The notes under the pieces are model-generated. The model was not told the origin of the DNA, did no database searches, and was given only the letters and a program-made list of their open reading frames with translations. Both the position numbers and the translations under genes were made by a program. This document shows, one piece after another, positions 33,221 to 44,597 of a stretch of DNA of 64,000 nt; position 1 is the first letter of the stretch; every line of letters begins with the position of its first letter. The stretch lies in contig CM036201.1 of NCBI GenBank assembly GCA_020631735.1, positions 72,001,253 to 72,065,252 on the forward strand. The letters run 5' to 3'. This DNA is from Saccharum officinarum (taxonomy: Eukaryota > Streptophyta > Magnoliopsida > Poales > Poaceae).

Positions 33221-34073
33221 CATTGTGTAATAGATCTCCATGTATGTATTTTAGTTGTCTAAGCATAAATTAGTATGGTGTTTAGATGATTTAGTGACTG
33301 GTGTCTCCTATATTCTGAAGCACATTGGAACTTCAAAACCATTTTCATTTAGTATAGGTCATTTGTACTATTTTGCTGACAAGAGATTCTGATCTTGTGC
33401 AAACCTATGGAGATTATGCATAAGCAGTAGCACACTTCTGTTGTGGTTTACCTGCTCTGTTGGTCCTGTCTTATACTGAAGCTTTAAAGATGTGCAACTT
33501 TTGCTATGTTACTATAAATTTCCAAACTACTTAACTCGATGGGTGCAGCTTGGTCTTCCAATCCTGTTGGAAGTAGTTGTCTTGCCGTATTATTTTATTT
33601 TGTTTCTCCTGTCGTCACACTAAATTTCCGGCCCTTTCCCTGTGGCAAATTCTTACATTTCATATTTTTCATTTGAATAAAGGGAATGTCTTTCAGGTTA
33701 AAATTTTAGTATATATATAAACAAGTTCTGCATAGGTACATTGAAAATGTCTTTCATTAGTCGTCGTACACTTACTTATTTATTGGTTTGAGAAATGTTA
33801 TGTGGACGTAACAGGAAATTGGTGATATCAAAATCTAGCTCACATGTACACTAGAAAACTTGCTACTTGTGAGATGTGCATTCACAGAGGGAGGTTGACT
33901 TGTTAGTTACATAAGCTTACATTCTGTTTGGCTTAAGATTGGGATCAGCACTGCCGGTTTCAACCAATGGTCTCTAGCCGAGCAGCACGAGCACACACGA
34001 GATGCTTGTTAGTGTGCACCAGACCACGGCGAGGGAGTAGGTGCGGAAGGAAGTCAGCATCGATTTAATTCTA
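33221..34073. other. 3' flank of copy 3, no gene seen
   Basis: AT-rich sequence with scattered similarity to the 3' flanks of copies 1 and 2 ('atggagattatgcat'-type blocks near 33405). No frame is supported. Confidence 0.4.
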
Positions 34074-34329
34074 CTCTCTCCGTCCCAAATTATAAGTCAC
34101 TCTAACTTTTCTAGAGAGTCAAAGCATCTAAAATTTAACTAAAATTATATAGAGAATTACAAAGATTTATAACATCAAATAGGTATATACTATGAAAATA
34201 TAATTAATGAAAATAATTATACTTATTTGGTATCATAAATGTTATTATTTTATTATATAAATTTGGTCAAACTTGAGATACTTTGACTCTCCAAAAAAAT
34301 TAAAATGACTAATAATTTGGGACGGAGGG
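34074..34329. mobile_element. Stowaway-type miniature element, about 256 bp
   Basis: Ends 'ctctctccgtcccaaattat' and 'ataatttgggacggaggg' are inverse copies of the CTCCCTCCGT type. The inverted similarity extends inward ('gagagtcaaag' and 'ctttgactctcc'). Confidence 0.85.
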
Positions 34330-34379
34330 CAGCGCAAGAGTCGTCAAGAGTCAAGACTCTGGACTGTGAGATGTAGGTT

Positions 34380-35150
34380 TGAGTTGGCCCAGTAGGCGTG
34401 GAGTTGCTGTTCAGCTTTGCTATTGGGTGACTGTTATGAACTCTAAAACTCTGAAATACCAGTACCCCCAAATTCACAGGAGCTGCAACTTGGGCCTTGG
34501 CTGTAGATGTTTGAGAGGGCAGGGGCATTTTCATAGCTGGGAGACCTGTGCTGCTGTGTTTGAGCATTTTGATAAGAACCAGTATAGCTTCCCATGCGCC
34601 TGTTAGACACTCTTAGGTGAACCACTCCATTACCAAGTGCCATAAGCAACATGTTATTGTACACCACATCTTTGATGATGTGCATTTTGTGACTAGATTT
34701 TTAGAAGGGCTGAAAGAAGAGATTTGCTATATAATTGTTTTACATAGACCAAAAGAAATGGATACTGCTAGTGCTAGTGCTAGTGCTTTGTCATTTATTT
34801 TAAGAAGAAGGGGATTAGCAGGAGTGCCATTGGCAAGGACAAGCCTCCTTTTGCCAAGCCTCCTTACAAGAAGGATGACACAAAAAAATATCTAACAAGA
34901 ATTCAGTTGAAAATAAGCTAGCAGCTCCCAAAGCATATAGAAAAGCCAATGGACCATGCTTTATGCTTGTTTAGACAAGTGGACTAGCAGGAATCATAAA
35001 TGTCCAGCCTGGGTTCCTCCTATCCACATGATACAGGAGCTTTTGGAGATGTTTCTGGTAAAATAGGAAGCAGAGTACGATTCCAGTGAACAAGATGGGA
35101 ACTGTTTTGAGTAAGGTGTTGACTGTTTGCGCATGCTGTTTTCTGCAGAA
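34380..35150 (+). pseudogene. Decayed gypsy-type gag fragment
   Basis: Across several broken frames, gag-like pieces appear in order. These are a 'WETCAAVFEHFDKNQYS' segment near 34540, 'FVTRFLEGLKEEICYIIVLH' near 34684 with a following 'RPKEMDTA', then a Lys/Pro-rich linker near 34830. This matches the end of a retrotransposon gag domain. Frameshifts and stops abound and no LTRs were found. A 'gctagt' microsatellite lies at about 34767-34785. Confidence 0.5.
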
Positions 35151-35455
35151 TATATTTGCCACGCCCAGAACCAAAACCCAGGAAGAGAAGAACTATGAGG
35201 TTTAGAGGCTTTTTTGGCAAACAAGAGGTGCTCATTTCTTTTAAATTCAGGCAATCTTTTTTTTCATTTCTATATCTCTGGCTGAGCATATTAAGCGAAA
35301 TAATTAGCCGCCCTTTGAACGCAAAAAATTCACATGAATCACATGGGTACTTCAAATTAGTTCATTTTCACAGGAAAAAATACAGGAATAGTAAAAATCT
35401 CACGTTCCAAATAGGGGGCTTTAGCCTTGTGAGATGCTAAAATTTTCACTAGCTT
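35151..35455. other. Short unassigned stretch left of the CACTA element
   Basis: No domain is recognised in the open frame here. It may continue the retroelement relic. Confidence 0.3.
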
Positions 35456-35979
35456 CACTAGTGCACGACTGGGTTTCAGTTCCGGTTGAAAAACTCTCTC
35501 TAGTCCCGGTTTCCTAACCGGGACTGCTAATCCAGGACTAAAGCCCCCCTTTAGTCCCGGGCCTCCAACCGGAATTGATTGGGGGATTTTAATCCCGGTT
35601 GGTTATATCAAACGGGACTAAAGGGGGGCCAGGCAGAGTCCGCGCGCGACCACATCCAAGTATAACCAACCGGGACTAAATAACCCCCGATCTATTTTTT
35701 CTTTTTATTTTCTTCTGCAGTTTCTTTCCATTCAATTTGTTTTTGTTTCAAATAGTTTTTGTACATGTATTATATATGCTATACTATTGTACGTCATCCA
35801 AAAATAAGAAAAAAACTAATGAAGAGCTTAGATATATATTACAATGATCATCCCCATTCACCAAGTTCATACAAACCGTCACAATTTAAAACAAGTCATT
35901 ACAAACTAGATGCATGTCCAATACATCAAGCACACCCCAAAGTTCAACTACACACCAAGTTCATGCAAGCACAAGTTGA

Positions 35980-36717
35980 CTACATCAAATTATATAGTTG
36001 AGTAAGTCGTATCATGAACTCGGTGAAGTGTATATCGCCGATTTTGTATCCACAAATTTCATTGATGAAATCCAAGATATTTAACAAGACACTCTCCCTT
36101 GCTTCATAGGTACGAACATAAGGTCTACTCACCACAGTTAGCGGCAGTGAGTTAGGTGATCCCCTCTTAGTCGCAGACAGCTTAGACTGAAATCCTTCCG
36201 CAATGAGTGTTGGCCAATCATCGGCATATTTCAATTCATAACCCAATGCATACAATGTTTGGTTAAGAATGGCTACAAAGCTGTAACTTGCGTAGGTTAA
36301 GTCATACAATTCAACATGTAATTAAGTGTTGGCAGAAAAAATGGATATGAGAACCAAACTTTTCAATAATAACAAATCTGGGTACTGCCAATGTTGGACT
36401 TAGACTTACCACATCATTCCAGTTATGTTGAGCCAACCTTTCACAAAAACCCTTAAGATCATGATAAGAGCTGGCATCAATAGATTGTATATTTAAGGAG
36501 GAATAAGTAGGCAAGTTGTACCCAATAGTCGCAAGCTTATTTACATATGCTAGGACACCATATTTTTCTGCAACAGCCTTATCAGGTGCCTTACTTCCCA
36601 CCTCTGATATTTCTACAACACGGCATGTACCCCTCCTATCGGCGATGGAAAAGCTAACTCGACATTTCTTCAATCGACCATTGTCTACTTCAAAGCATTC
36701 AACATTTACTGGCTGAA
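35980..36717 (-). pseudogene. Exons of an unknown gene carried in the CACTA element, frameshifted
   Basis: Two adjoining minus-strand frames (36673-36311 and 36309-35980) look like one protein interrupted by a one-base shift near 36310. The exon probably begins after 'ggggttcag' at about 36717. Segments such as 'CRVSFSIADRRGTCRVVEIS' and 'ELYDLTYASYSFVAILNQTL' have normal protein composition. I do not recognise the family. It may be a captured host gene or a CACTA accessory gene. The TATA-like site at 46411-46421 and the GC-rich stretches at 46310-46400 and 37914-38274 would be its 5' region. Confidence 0.5.
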
Positions 36718-36759
36718 CCCCAAAATGTATGAGTGTCTCTTCAAGTCAAATGATTGAGT

Positions 36760-37913
36760 CAATTACCTATAGTACATTTAAGAAACACATATATATACAT
36801 AATAAACCAGAAAATATATTTATATAAGCATATTTGACACATTAATTTATAGAAGAGTTGCGTACTATGCTTACTATGCTTACCTAGCATTTCCGGCGAA
36901 AGGAGACGAGTGCAGCCATCTCTTCTCGCAAAAGTCAATATATCAAAAATCATATCAACACATGACTATTCTTATGGTACAACAACATCATGCAAAGGCA
37001 GCGGAACAACATTTAACTAAGCACTACACAAACCTGTCATGCTAAGGTAGCAAGCAGATCAAGGTTAACACATGAAATTCAGGACAATAGTACAAAAGCT
37101 ACTTCATTTAACCATAAATTCCCAGATCTATCCAGAAATTTCAGAGAATGGACATTTCTTAGGATCAACTTTGAACAGTCATATCTCACAAACCATTTGG
37201 CCAAATACCATGAAATTTTAACACAGGCAAGATAAGTAAGTTATCTACAACTTTGTTATAGACAAGAATCACAGCAAATATCATTTTCATCATGTAATTT
37301 ACTTAACAACAGAAACTATACAAAACAGTCACTATAATTGAATTATAGAGCAAAATAATATTTCACTACATATAAAAAATAGAATCTAGGCACAACCTAT
37401 GTTACCAACAGTTTCTAACCATCACATACATGCTAGAAAACATTATGGCCATTTAAATAAGTATAGGAACCTCTATGAAAAAGAAAAATTGCTATTGTAA
37501 GAAACACGTGAGAGCAAGATAAATCTAAAGATCCATATTTTCTATAAACACGTGGCCATATTAAGTGTTCTTAGGTCACAACATCATCAAGCAAAGACAA
37601 AAGAACCACATTTCACATTTTTACAAACATAAATTATTTATAAACCATTTATCAAGCAACATTCAAGTTAAATCAATAACTCAACCGTATTGTAACCAAT
37701 CCCCTTGAAATATTTACCACAGCACACACATAGTCTCAGTAGCCTACCATAAAAATTTCACAGCAATTGGAGTACCACAACTCTAGATAAGAATTTATCC
37801 CTAATAAACATAGATAAATAAAAACAACAAAAACCTTCTACTAACACATATCATTTTATCACTCTACTGTGTAGATCTACACTTAAGGATTCCAAAAAGT
37901 CTTCACGAGGTCC
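36760..37913. other. AT-rich interior of the CACTA element
   Basis: No coding frame is supported. On the model above this is an intron or spacer of the minus-strand gene. Confidence 0.4.
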
Positions 37914-38274
37914 TCACGTGAATTCAGAACCGGGAAAGTGGCTTCGTGGGGCTTGTGGGTTGTAAGGTGGCGGTGCGGTGGCGAGCTGTTGTGCCGGTGT
38001 AGACGAATGGAGCGTCATCTCCAGCTCCGGTAGCGGCTCGGTGATGGCGAACGGCTCTGCAGCAGCGGCGCCTTCTTCCTTCTCCTCCTCGGCTCTCCTC
38101 TCTAAGGGACGAGGACGAGGTGGCGACGCCAGCGGCGGGGGTGAGACGAGGCCGCGCAGGGATGACGAGGCGCGGCCGGCGGGAGTGACGAGGACGAGGC
38201 CGAGAGGCGGCGGCACTCCAGTCGGCGAGGACGAGCACGAGGGGCCGGCCGCGCGGAGGTGAGACCACCAAGAG
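37914..38274 (-). other. GC-rich 5' region of the CACTA-borne gene, left of the gypsy insertion
   Basis: A GC-rich block reads on the minus strand as Ala/Pro/Arg-rich frames of low complexity, like a grass first exon. A segment at 38188-38220 is similar to 46310-46340 on the other side of the gypsy element ('acgagga' then 'ccgagaggcggcggc'). Confidence 0.4.
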
Positions 38275-39991
38275 TGTTGCCATTTCTTAGCATCACCACC
38301 AAGAGTAGACACGGGGTCTACCATCAGCAGCGGCGCCAGAAATGCTGAGGAGTTGGCATTCCCTAGCACCGCTGCTAGGACCTAGAGGATCCTAATGACA
38401 GCACCAAGGAAAGCCAACCCGATAGGTCTTTACATTTACATATATTATCCGCAAGCGCACGAATCTATCATTGTAGCATTTCACCCGGAAATATTCAGGA
38501 TATCGTTATTTATATTTTCTCAAAGGAAGGCAGTGGTAACAAATATTCTAACATGAGTACGAGCAAAGCAGACATATGTGCATACTATCCAAATGATCAT
38601 ACAAGGATAAAAATAGTTGTAGTATAGATAGTGGACACACACATACTTCCAGTAAGAGACTCCACACTCAAGAATAAAGAATAAAAGAATATCCTAGTCA
38701 GGAGTAGATGATTCTAATATAGTTAGATTGCTATGAGCTAAGTTATCATACATGTACACAAAATAGATCTAGGTATGTGTGAGATGGATCGGGAGGCCAC
38801 CGAGTATTGGTCTGCCAGCAACCTCATGTGACAATTTACGTACTTCTACACCATGACCGAGCGTGGTGAAGTTCAAGGGACGGACAGGGTTGTCACCACC
38901 TGCCGCCTATCCCTCAACCGTGGGACATGAAATACATCCACCTGCCACTATATACCTGGGCACCTCGCTCGCATATATAATGACCACCCAAATCCCCCGG
39001 GTCCCCAACCCTACCGATTGACAGGTAAGAGACTTGGGTGTACCCGAAGGCATGGTGACCCACCACCCCCTTACACAAATAGTTCTACTCATTAACATGA
39101 TATGAACATGAAAGCTCTAAGCCAACTTAGCAAATACATGATATGTAAACTATAGACTAGTCTAAATACCACATATAAGCTAAGTAGAATACACATAGCC
39201 AAGCATGAAATGAACATGATATATGGACTATAGACTAGCACACATATCAAGAACATGTCAAAATGACTATACTCTAGTTCATAGCAACAACCATATGAAT
39301 TGAAGAAGAGCATGACTATATGGAAGAATATGATGAAAAGTGGAACACTTTATTCTCACAAAATCCTTCAAGGAGCCAAGCTCTTCTTGCAGCTTCTCTA
39401 CTCCTCTCTTCTACTTTTCTACTCTAATCCTAAGCTAAAGAAGAGAGGTGAAGGGAGGTGGAGCTCCTTGAGCTAAGTGTTGTGTATTGTGTTGTGTGTT
39501 GTGTGTGTGGGGTGGCTCTCCCCCTCATATAGGGGCTAGGACAGGCGGTTGGAGAGGAATATTCCCCGGATCCATCTCGCACCACCAGCCCTCGTCTTAA
39601 TTACTGACGACACGCGAAGGCGGGGCCCAGCTGGCAGGGTGGAGGGCATGGCCCTGCCCTAGGCGTGTGCATGCCTAGGGTGGCTCGGCCCCCCTCCTCC
39701 TTCGTTTGGTTGCCTCTCTGCTGTACCTAGATCAACGTGGGTAGGTGGGCTTGCCCGATTGTGGTCGTGGGTTTGGGCTTCTCCCCTCCTTTGGCTCTGT
39801 AGTGCTTTCCAGAAAGCATACTTTTGCTTCTGTTTCACCTATTCCCGGCTTCTGTTTCTGCAATCATATCATTTCTACCGGTACAAGTGGAAACAGGTTA
39901 ATAGCACATGTATATATGTGTATGAATGTATGTTTTCCTTCTTTTTGGAATTATGTTGGCGGTATAAATATGTCGATAATGACCACCAACA
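38275..39991 (-). repeat. 3' LTR of the gypsy element
   Basis: Begins 'tgttgccatttcttagc' and ends 'accaccaaca' on the plus strand. It pairs with 44598-46309 over its whole length, with scattered substitutions and small length changes. Confidence 0.9.
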
Positions 39992-42400
39992 AACTTCCCC
40001 AAGCTTACCATTTGTTCGTCCTCGAGCAAAAGCTAAGGTGTTGGTTGTTGATCAGGAGTTGCTACAATGCCGATTACATTTCAAATATGTCAGGTTTATA
40101 ACAAAGTTTCCTACCGCAATTTGAATGAATTGGCATGTTTGCTCACCCGTTATTACCTTGTTGCTTATGGAGCTTTTTGACCTTCGCCAAGTCTTGGGTG
40201 GTTGCAAGACAGAACAGATGAATAGACCTACTTATCATTTGTTCTTTGATTGACTATATTTCCGGAGGTTTTAAAAGTTTTGCCAAATAAATGTAGTTCC
40301 TCAAATGATACACTCGATCGTTCAAAAGTTTATGTATATTCCTCACCAAAGGCTTTTGACTTTGCCTTTCTTTCATCCTACCATCTAATAAGGCTTTTTG
40401 TGGAGCTTGGTAGGGATAAAAGTGACCTACTTGCTTCATGTCATGTTACTAAGTCAAAAACTGGACCATAGGAGAGACTAGTCATACACTTTGATTAAGA
40501 TTGTGCAAGTGTGTGAAATCTTTATATTTTTATGAACTCCAATGTCATCCTCTCTTTTTGAAATCTTTAAAAATACGGGCTATCTTTTATTCTCTCTGGC
40601 GTGTGTCTTTGCACCCATTGTTTTTTCTCTTTTTAGCGGGCATCAGAGTACCCATTGTTTTTCTCTCTTTTTCTTTTTTTTTGGCTCGTGCCTTTTTAGC
40701 ATGACATCTTTTATTTTTATATTTTTTAGCCTATACTTTCTAGATAACTTTTGAGGAGAAATATTTGACATAGAGTTTTATTCTTATGGATGAAAAGTAT
40801 ACGTGAATCTTGATCATAGGTGCATGAAAAAAATCTCAACATTGGTCAAACAATTTGACAAAGCTCACCATGAATGCAAGCAACATATGACTAAGGTTTT
40901 GATATGAACGTGTCATATGACTTTGGTAGGAATTTTGAATCATTGAGAAACTTTTGATTTTAGCATTTGAAAATGAAATCTCTGGATATCAAGTCTTTCT
41001 CAGAACAAATTCATAGCAAGGTCTATTTCTCTATATCATGTCAAGCAACTACTTAGACTAGATTAAGCATTTTGCTATCCACAAGTTTTCAGGTTTTTTC
41101 AGGGTAAGACATTTTAAGCCAATAAACTCAAACATCGGAGAAAACTAAGCTATAAGCTAGGCATAGTCGAAACATAAAAACAGAGCAACTATTCATCATA
41201 TCAACAAGGATGGAATCAACATTTCTACAACACATATGTATGGAGTCAAATTTTATTTATTACTTTTATTTATTTTATTATTATTACTATTTATTATTAT
41301 TTTTTATTTTTTCATTTTCTATGCATGGTAAAGTAAATATGCCAAATGTAAGGAAATAAATATGCAATGCATTATACATATGCGGGGCCTTCCCGCAAGC
41401 TAGCTCGAGGCCGGAGGTCTGAGGTTGCTTGATGAAGACTCCGAGGTAGGTACTTTATTTATTTTTGTATTTTTATCCTTATTTTATACTTAGTAATTTT
41501 TAGATCAATTATCAAATTAAGCAAATTATTCAATTTGATCAAGGTAAACTAGTCAACCTAAGCACCATGCTTAATTTGAAAAGTATATGAAAACATGATC
41601 GTACACAGAATCATATTTTCAAACCAAAGCATACTAGTATAAACAAGAGTTTATTTGAAAGGTAAATGTTTTTGGTTTGGTTTATCATTCAAAGTTTTAT
41701 ATTTGGCAAGTTTTAGAACAATGATCAAATATGATATTTAATCAAGGTAGGCAAATTAACCATAGCATCATGCGAGTTTAAAAAGCCTATGAAGACATAG
41801 TTGCTAATCATGCTTCAAACTAAAATATGCTTCATAATAAACTCTAAAATTTAACCAAAATTTTATGATATTATGGAATATTTTTCTTTTCACTTCATAT
41901 ACAAACAATTTTAGCTCAATGACCCAACTAAGAATCTTAGTTTGATCATAGTAGGCTAAATAACCCAAGTACCATGCTTGCATTATAGAGCCCATGGGGT
42001 GATGATGGATCAAGCATCATTCCCCAAGCTAAGACGGTTTGTACAGAAATAAAGTTTTTAGTTTTGAAAACAAAATGTTTTTGTCATTTTGTTTTGTTTT
42101 ATACTAGCAATGTTTATTTATGGAAGGATAACTATCGTTTACCTGTGGAGAGGGTCCATGGTTTATAGTCCAATGAATAGGACTATCTCCCCCTTCATTG
42201 CTTGCTTGATGAAGGGATGCCCATACTCAAGGGAGTGAGTACGGGTGTCCCCTTATTTTTGGGCCTCCACACCTTTTTGTTCTTCTTTGTCGGTGTGGTG
42301 GTGGACTTCAGAACTTCTGCTTGAGGTTTTCACACCTTCCTTTCAGAAGGTGCGGGAACAACCCTTGGTGACTCCTTCTTGGGCTTGTGGTTGTTCTTCT
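39992..42400. other. Non-coding 3' interior of the gypsy element
   Basis: AT-rich, with no long frame on the minus strand, where polymerase genes would be expected. A normal autonomous gypsy element would need about 3 kb more coding sequence. The T-rich stretch 40540-40740 and the ATT-rich stretch near 41255-41310 are low complexity. Confidence 0.6.
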
Positions 42401-42638
42401 TCTTCTTCTACTCCGGTCTCTTCATATTCTTCTTGAGGCCCTCCATCATGTGAGGTTGGATTTCAACCTCTATGATGCCCTGTTGATTTAGACCGTATTT
42501 GATCTGAACCCTAGGGCATTGCTCCTCTTTTACCTGCCATATCTGTTTAACAGGGTTGTTTGCATGTTTCTTGGGTTGCTTGCTTTTGTCTTGTTTATAC
42601 ATATTATACCCGATGAATGGTCAGGTTAATATTCTCCC

Positions 42639-43193
42639 CTAAATGTAAAAGCGAGCGAACCCCGTTCCCACATGTAGTTCAACATGAGTAGTATTAAGGA
42701 ACGGTCTCCCAAGTAGAAGAGGGACTTTCCTATTTTGGCCCATGTCCAAGATGGTGAAGTCGGTGGGGACATATTGGTCTTGTACCCTTACCAGTATGTC
42801 TTTTGCTATCCCTACCGGCTTCCACGATGATTGATCCACCATCTGCATTTTAAAATCTGTGGGGTCGAGAGGACCTTTCAGAATTGTATCATACATTACC
42901 TTGGACATCACATTGATGCTTGCTCCAAGGTCGCAGTAGGCGTTGGTGATGACATGTGGGCCGATGACACATGTGATTATCGAGCGGCCTGGGTCTCCCT
43001 TCATGGTGATAAAAGGTGGGTCTACAAAGTAGCCTTGCCTTTTCTGGTACCTATACTTTGCTTTGGTTGTGGAGACCATGTTAATTGATTCGAATTGGAC
43101 TTCGGGTTTCCCCAAAGTCTTCTCCGAATCAGGTACAGGCATAGCAGCCACCAGTTGAGCTATTTGTTTTTCTAGGTTTTTATTAAAGCTCAA
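42639..43193 (-). CDS. Retrotransposon aspartic protease region (C-terminal gag-pol fragment)
   Basis: An open frame of about 184 codons on the minus strand holds a retropepsin-like domain. The catalytic motif is read as 'CDLGASINVMS', in which the aspartate is followed by Leu-Gly-Ala-Ser. This variant of D-S/T-G is common in plant gypsy elements. The later 'LLLGRPFLNTTHVELHVGTG' matches the second conserved strand and glycine. The domain would cleave the gag polyprotein. It is in a different frame segment from the zinc knuckle upstream. The frame ends at 42639 with no fused reverse transcriptase. Confidence 0.75.
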   Translation of the reverse strand: MSFNKNLEKQIAQLVAAMPVPDSEKTLGKPEVQFESINMVSTTKAKYRYQKRQGYFVDPPFITMKGDPGRSIITCVIGPHVITNAYCDLGASINVMSKVMYDTILKGPLDPTDFKMQMVDQSSWKPVGIAKDILVRVQDQYVPTDFTILDMGQNRKVPLLLGRPFLNTTHVELHVGTGFARFYI

Positions 43194-43221
43194 CTATGTT
43201 TGGATAGTAGCAGATAAACTT

Positions 43222-44445
43222 TCAAGTTTTGTATTTATATTTTCCAAAAAAAATGTTATTAGTCATCTTTTTGGTGAAATTTTCATTTATTTTAACTTGG
43301 CCTAGTACCAAATCCTTAAGTGAAGGTTGATTCGAATTGAAATTGGAATTGTAATTGGAGTTGTGATTCGAATTACCTTGGAATGGTGGACGACGTTGGT
43401 TACTCCAGCCATTATTGTTGCCTCCTCCTTGTTGGCGATACCCATTGTTGATGTAAGCAGTGTCTTCTTGGGTCTTGAGGCAATCATTGCCTGAGTGGCC
43501 AACATTTTCACAGACCTCGCACATCATCTACGAGTCTAGGGCTTTGACAGTGTTGGTGTTGACGTCGGTGGCACGCTCGTCAAACTTCTTGAGGAGTAAG
43601 TCTATTTTTTCGGCAAGCATATCCATCTCCTTCACGGTCTACATGCCTTTTTGTGCTTTAGCTAGGATTCTATCCTCCCCCCAGCCCTGGTTGATCACCA
43701 TCTTCTCGATTAAGGCCATAGCCTCATCGATAGTGAGTGATAAGAACGCGCCTCTAGTAGCGGCATCGAGCTGCCCCTTAGACATGGGTGTTAACCCATT
43801 GTAGAAGTTCTAGAGGACCAGCTAGTTCTCCATCCCATGGTGAGGGCAAGCTTAGATGTACTCTTGCAGCCTCTCCCATGCCTCCGGGATGAGTTCCATC
43901 TAAGTTTGCTAGAAATTGGTGATTCTTCCCCGCACGACATTGGTTTTGCCCACAAGGAAGAACTTGGTGAGGAACGCAGTAGAGCATTTGCTCCTTATAT
44001 CAATAGCTTCCTTGTTCTTGTAGAACCACTATTTTGCCTTTTTCCACAAGGGAAAAGGGAAACAGACAGAGCTTTATAGCCTTGGGTGCAACGTCCTTGA
44101 TGATGATGGTGTCGCACAGTTCAAGGAACTGTTGTAAGTGAGCATTGGCGTCCTCACTTGGCAGTACATAGAATGGACTCGCCTATACCACTGTGATAAG
44201 CCCTGTTTGAAGTTTGAAGTTCTTGTCCTGAGGTTGACAGCGGGCCCGGTGGGGACGTTAGCAACGGCCGGAACCGAGAACTCACGGAGTGACTTCTGGG
44301 CCATGGTAGTGGTAGCAGTTGGTATAGACGTGAGTGGTTTGGTTGTCGACGATGTGGCAGAAGAAGCAGAGGCATGAGTCCCCTTCTTCCTTAGGAGTGC
44401 CTCTGAATTTGGAACGAAGTTGTCCAACAAATCGAATCCACTCAT
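43222..44445 (-). pseudogene. Retrotransposon gag, frameshifted
   Basis: Minus-strand frames in order give an N-terminal gag segment (44445-44074), capsid-like pieces across several broken frames (44070-43540), and a zinc knuckle 'CEVCENVGHSGNDC' with CX2CX4HX4C spacing near 43520, followed by an Asn/Gln-rich tail. The capsid part has stops and shifts, so particles cannot be made from this copy. Confidence 0.75.
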
Positions 44446-44570
44446 ACACTATCCTGTTTTCATCCACAACAGGGAGAAAACATAGAAGACTAGCTTGTAT
44501 GAGCAAATGGCTACCATACATGCATGCTTACTTTTGAACATATCATGCTAGATATTTGTTATCATTTGCC

Positions 44571-44589
44571 TTCCCTGGCAATGGCGCCA
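44571..44589 (-). other. Primer-binding site of the gypsy element
   Basis: On the minus strand, 'tggcgccattgccaggg' lies eight bases after the LTR end. It resembles the tRNA-Asp type site reported for Athila-like elements; the tRNA assignment is from memory. Confidence 0.65.
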
Positions 44590-44597
44590 GAAATGCT

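Noticed and set aside
39992..42400. Hidden reverse transcriptase or envelope-like gene in the gypsy element
   Set aside because: No frame of adequate length and no catalytic or fusion-type motif was visible on the coding strand.
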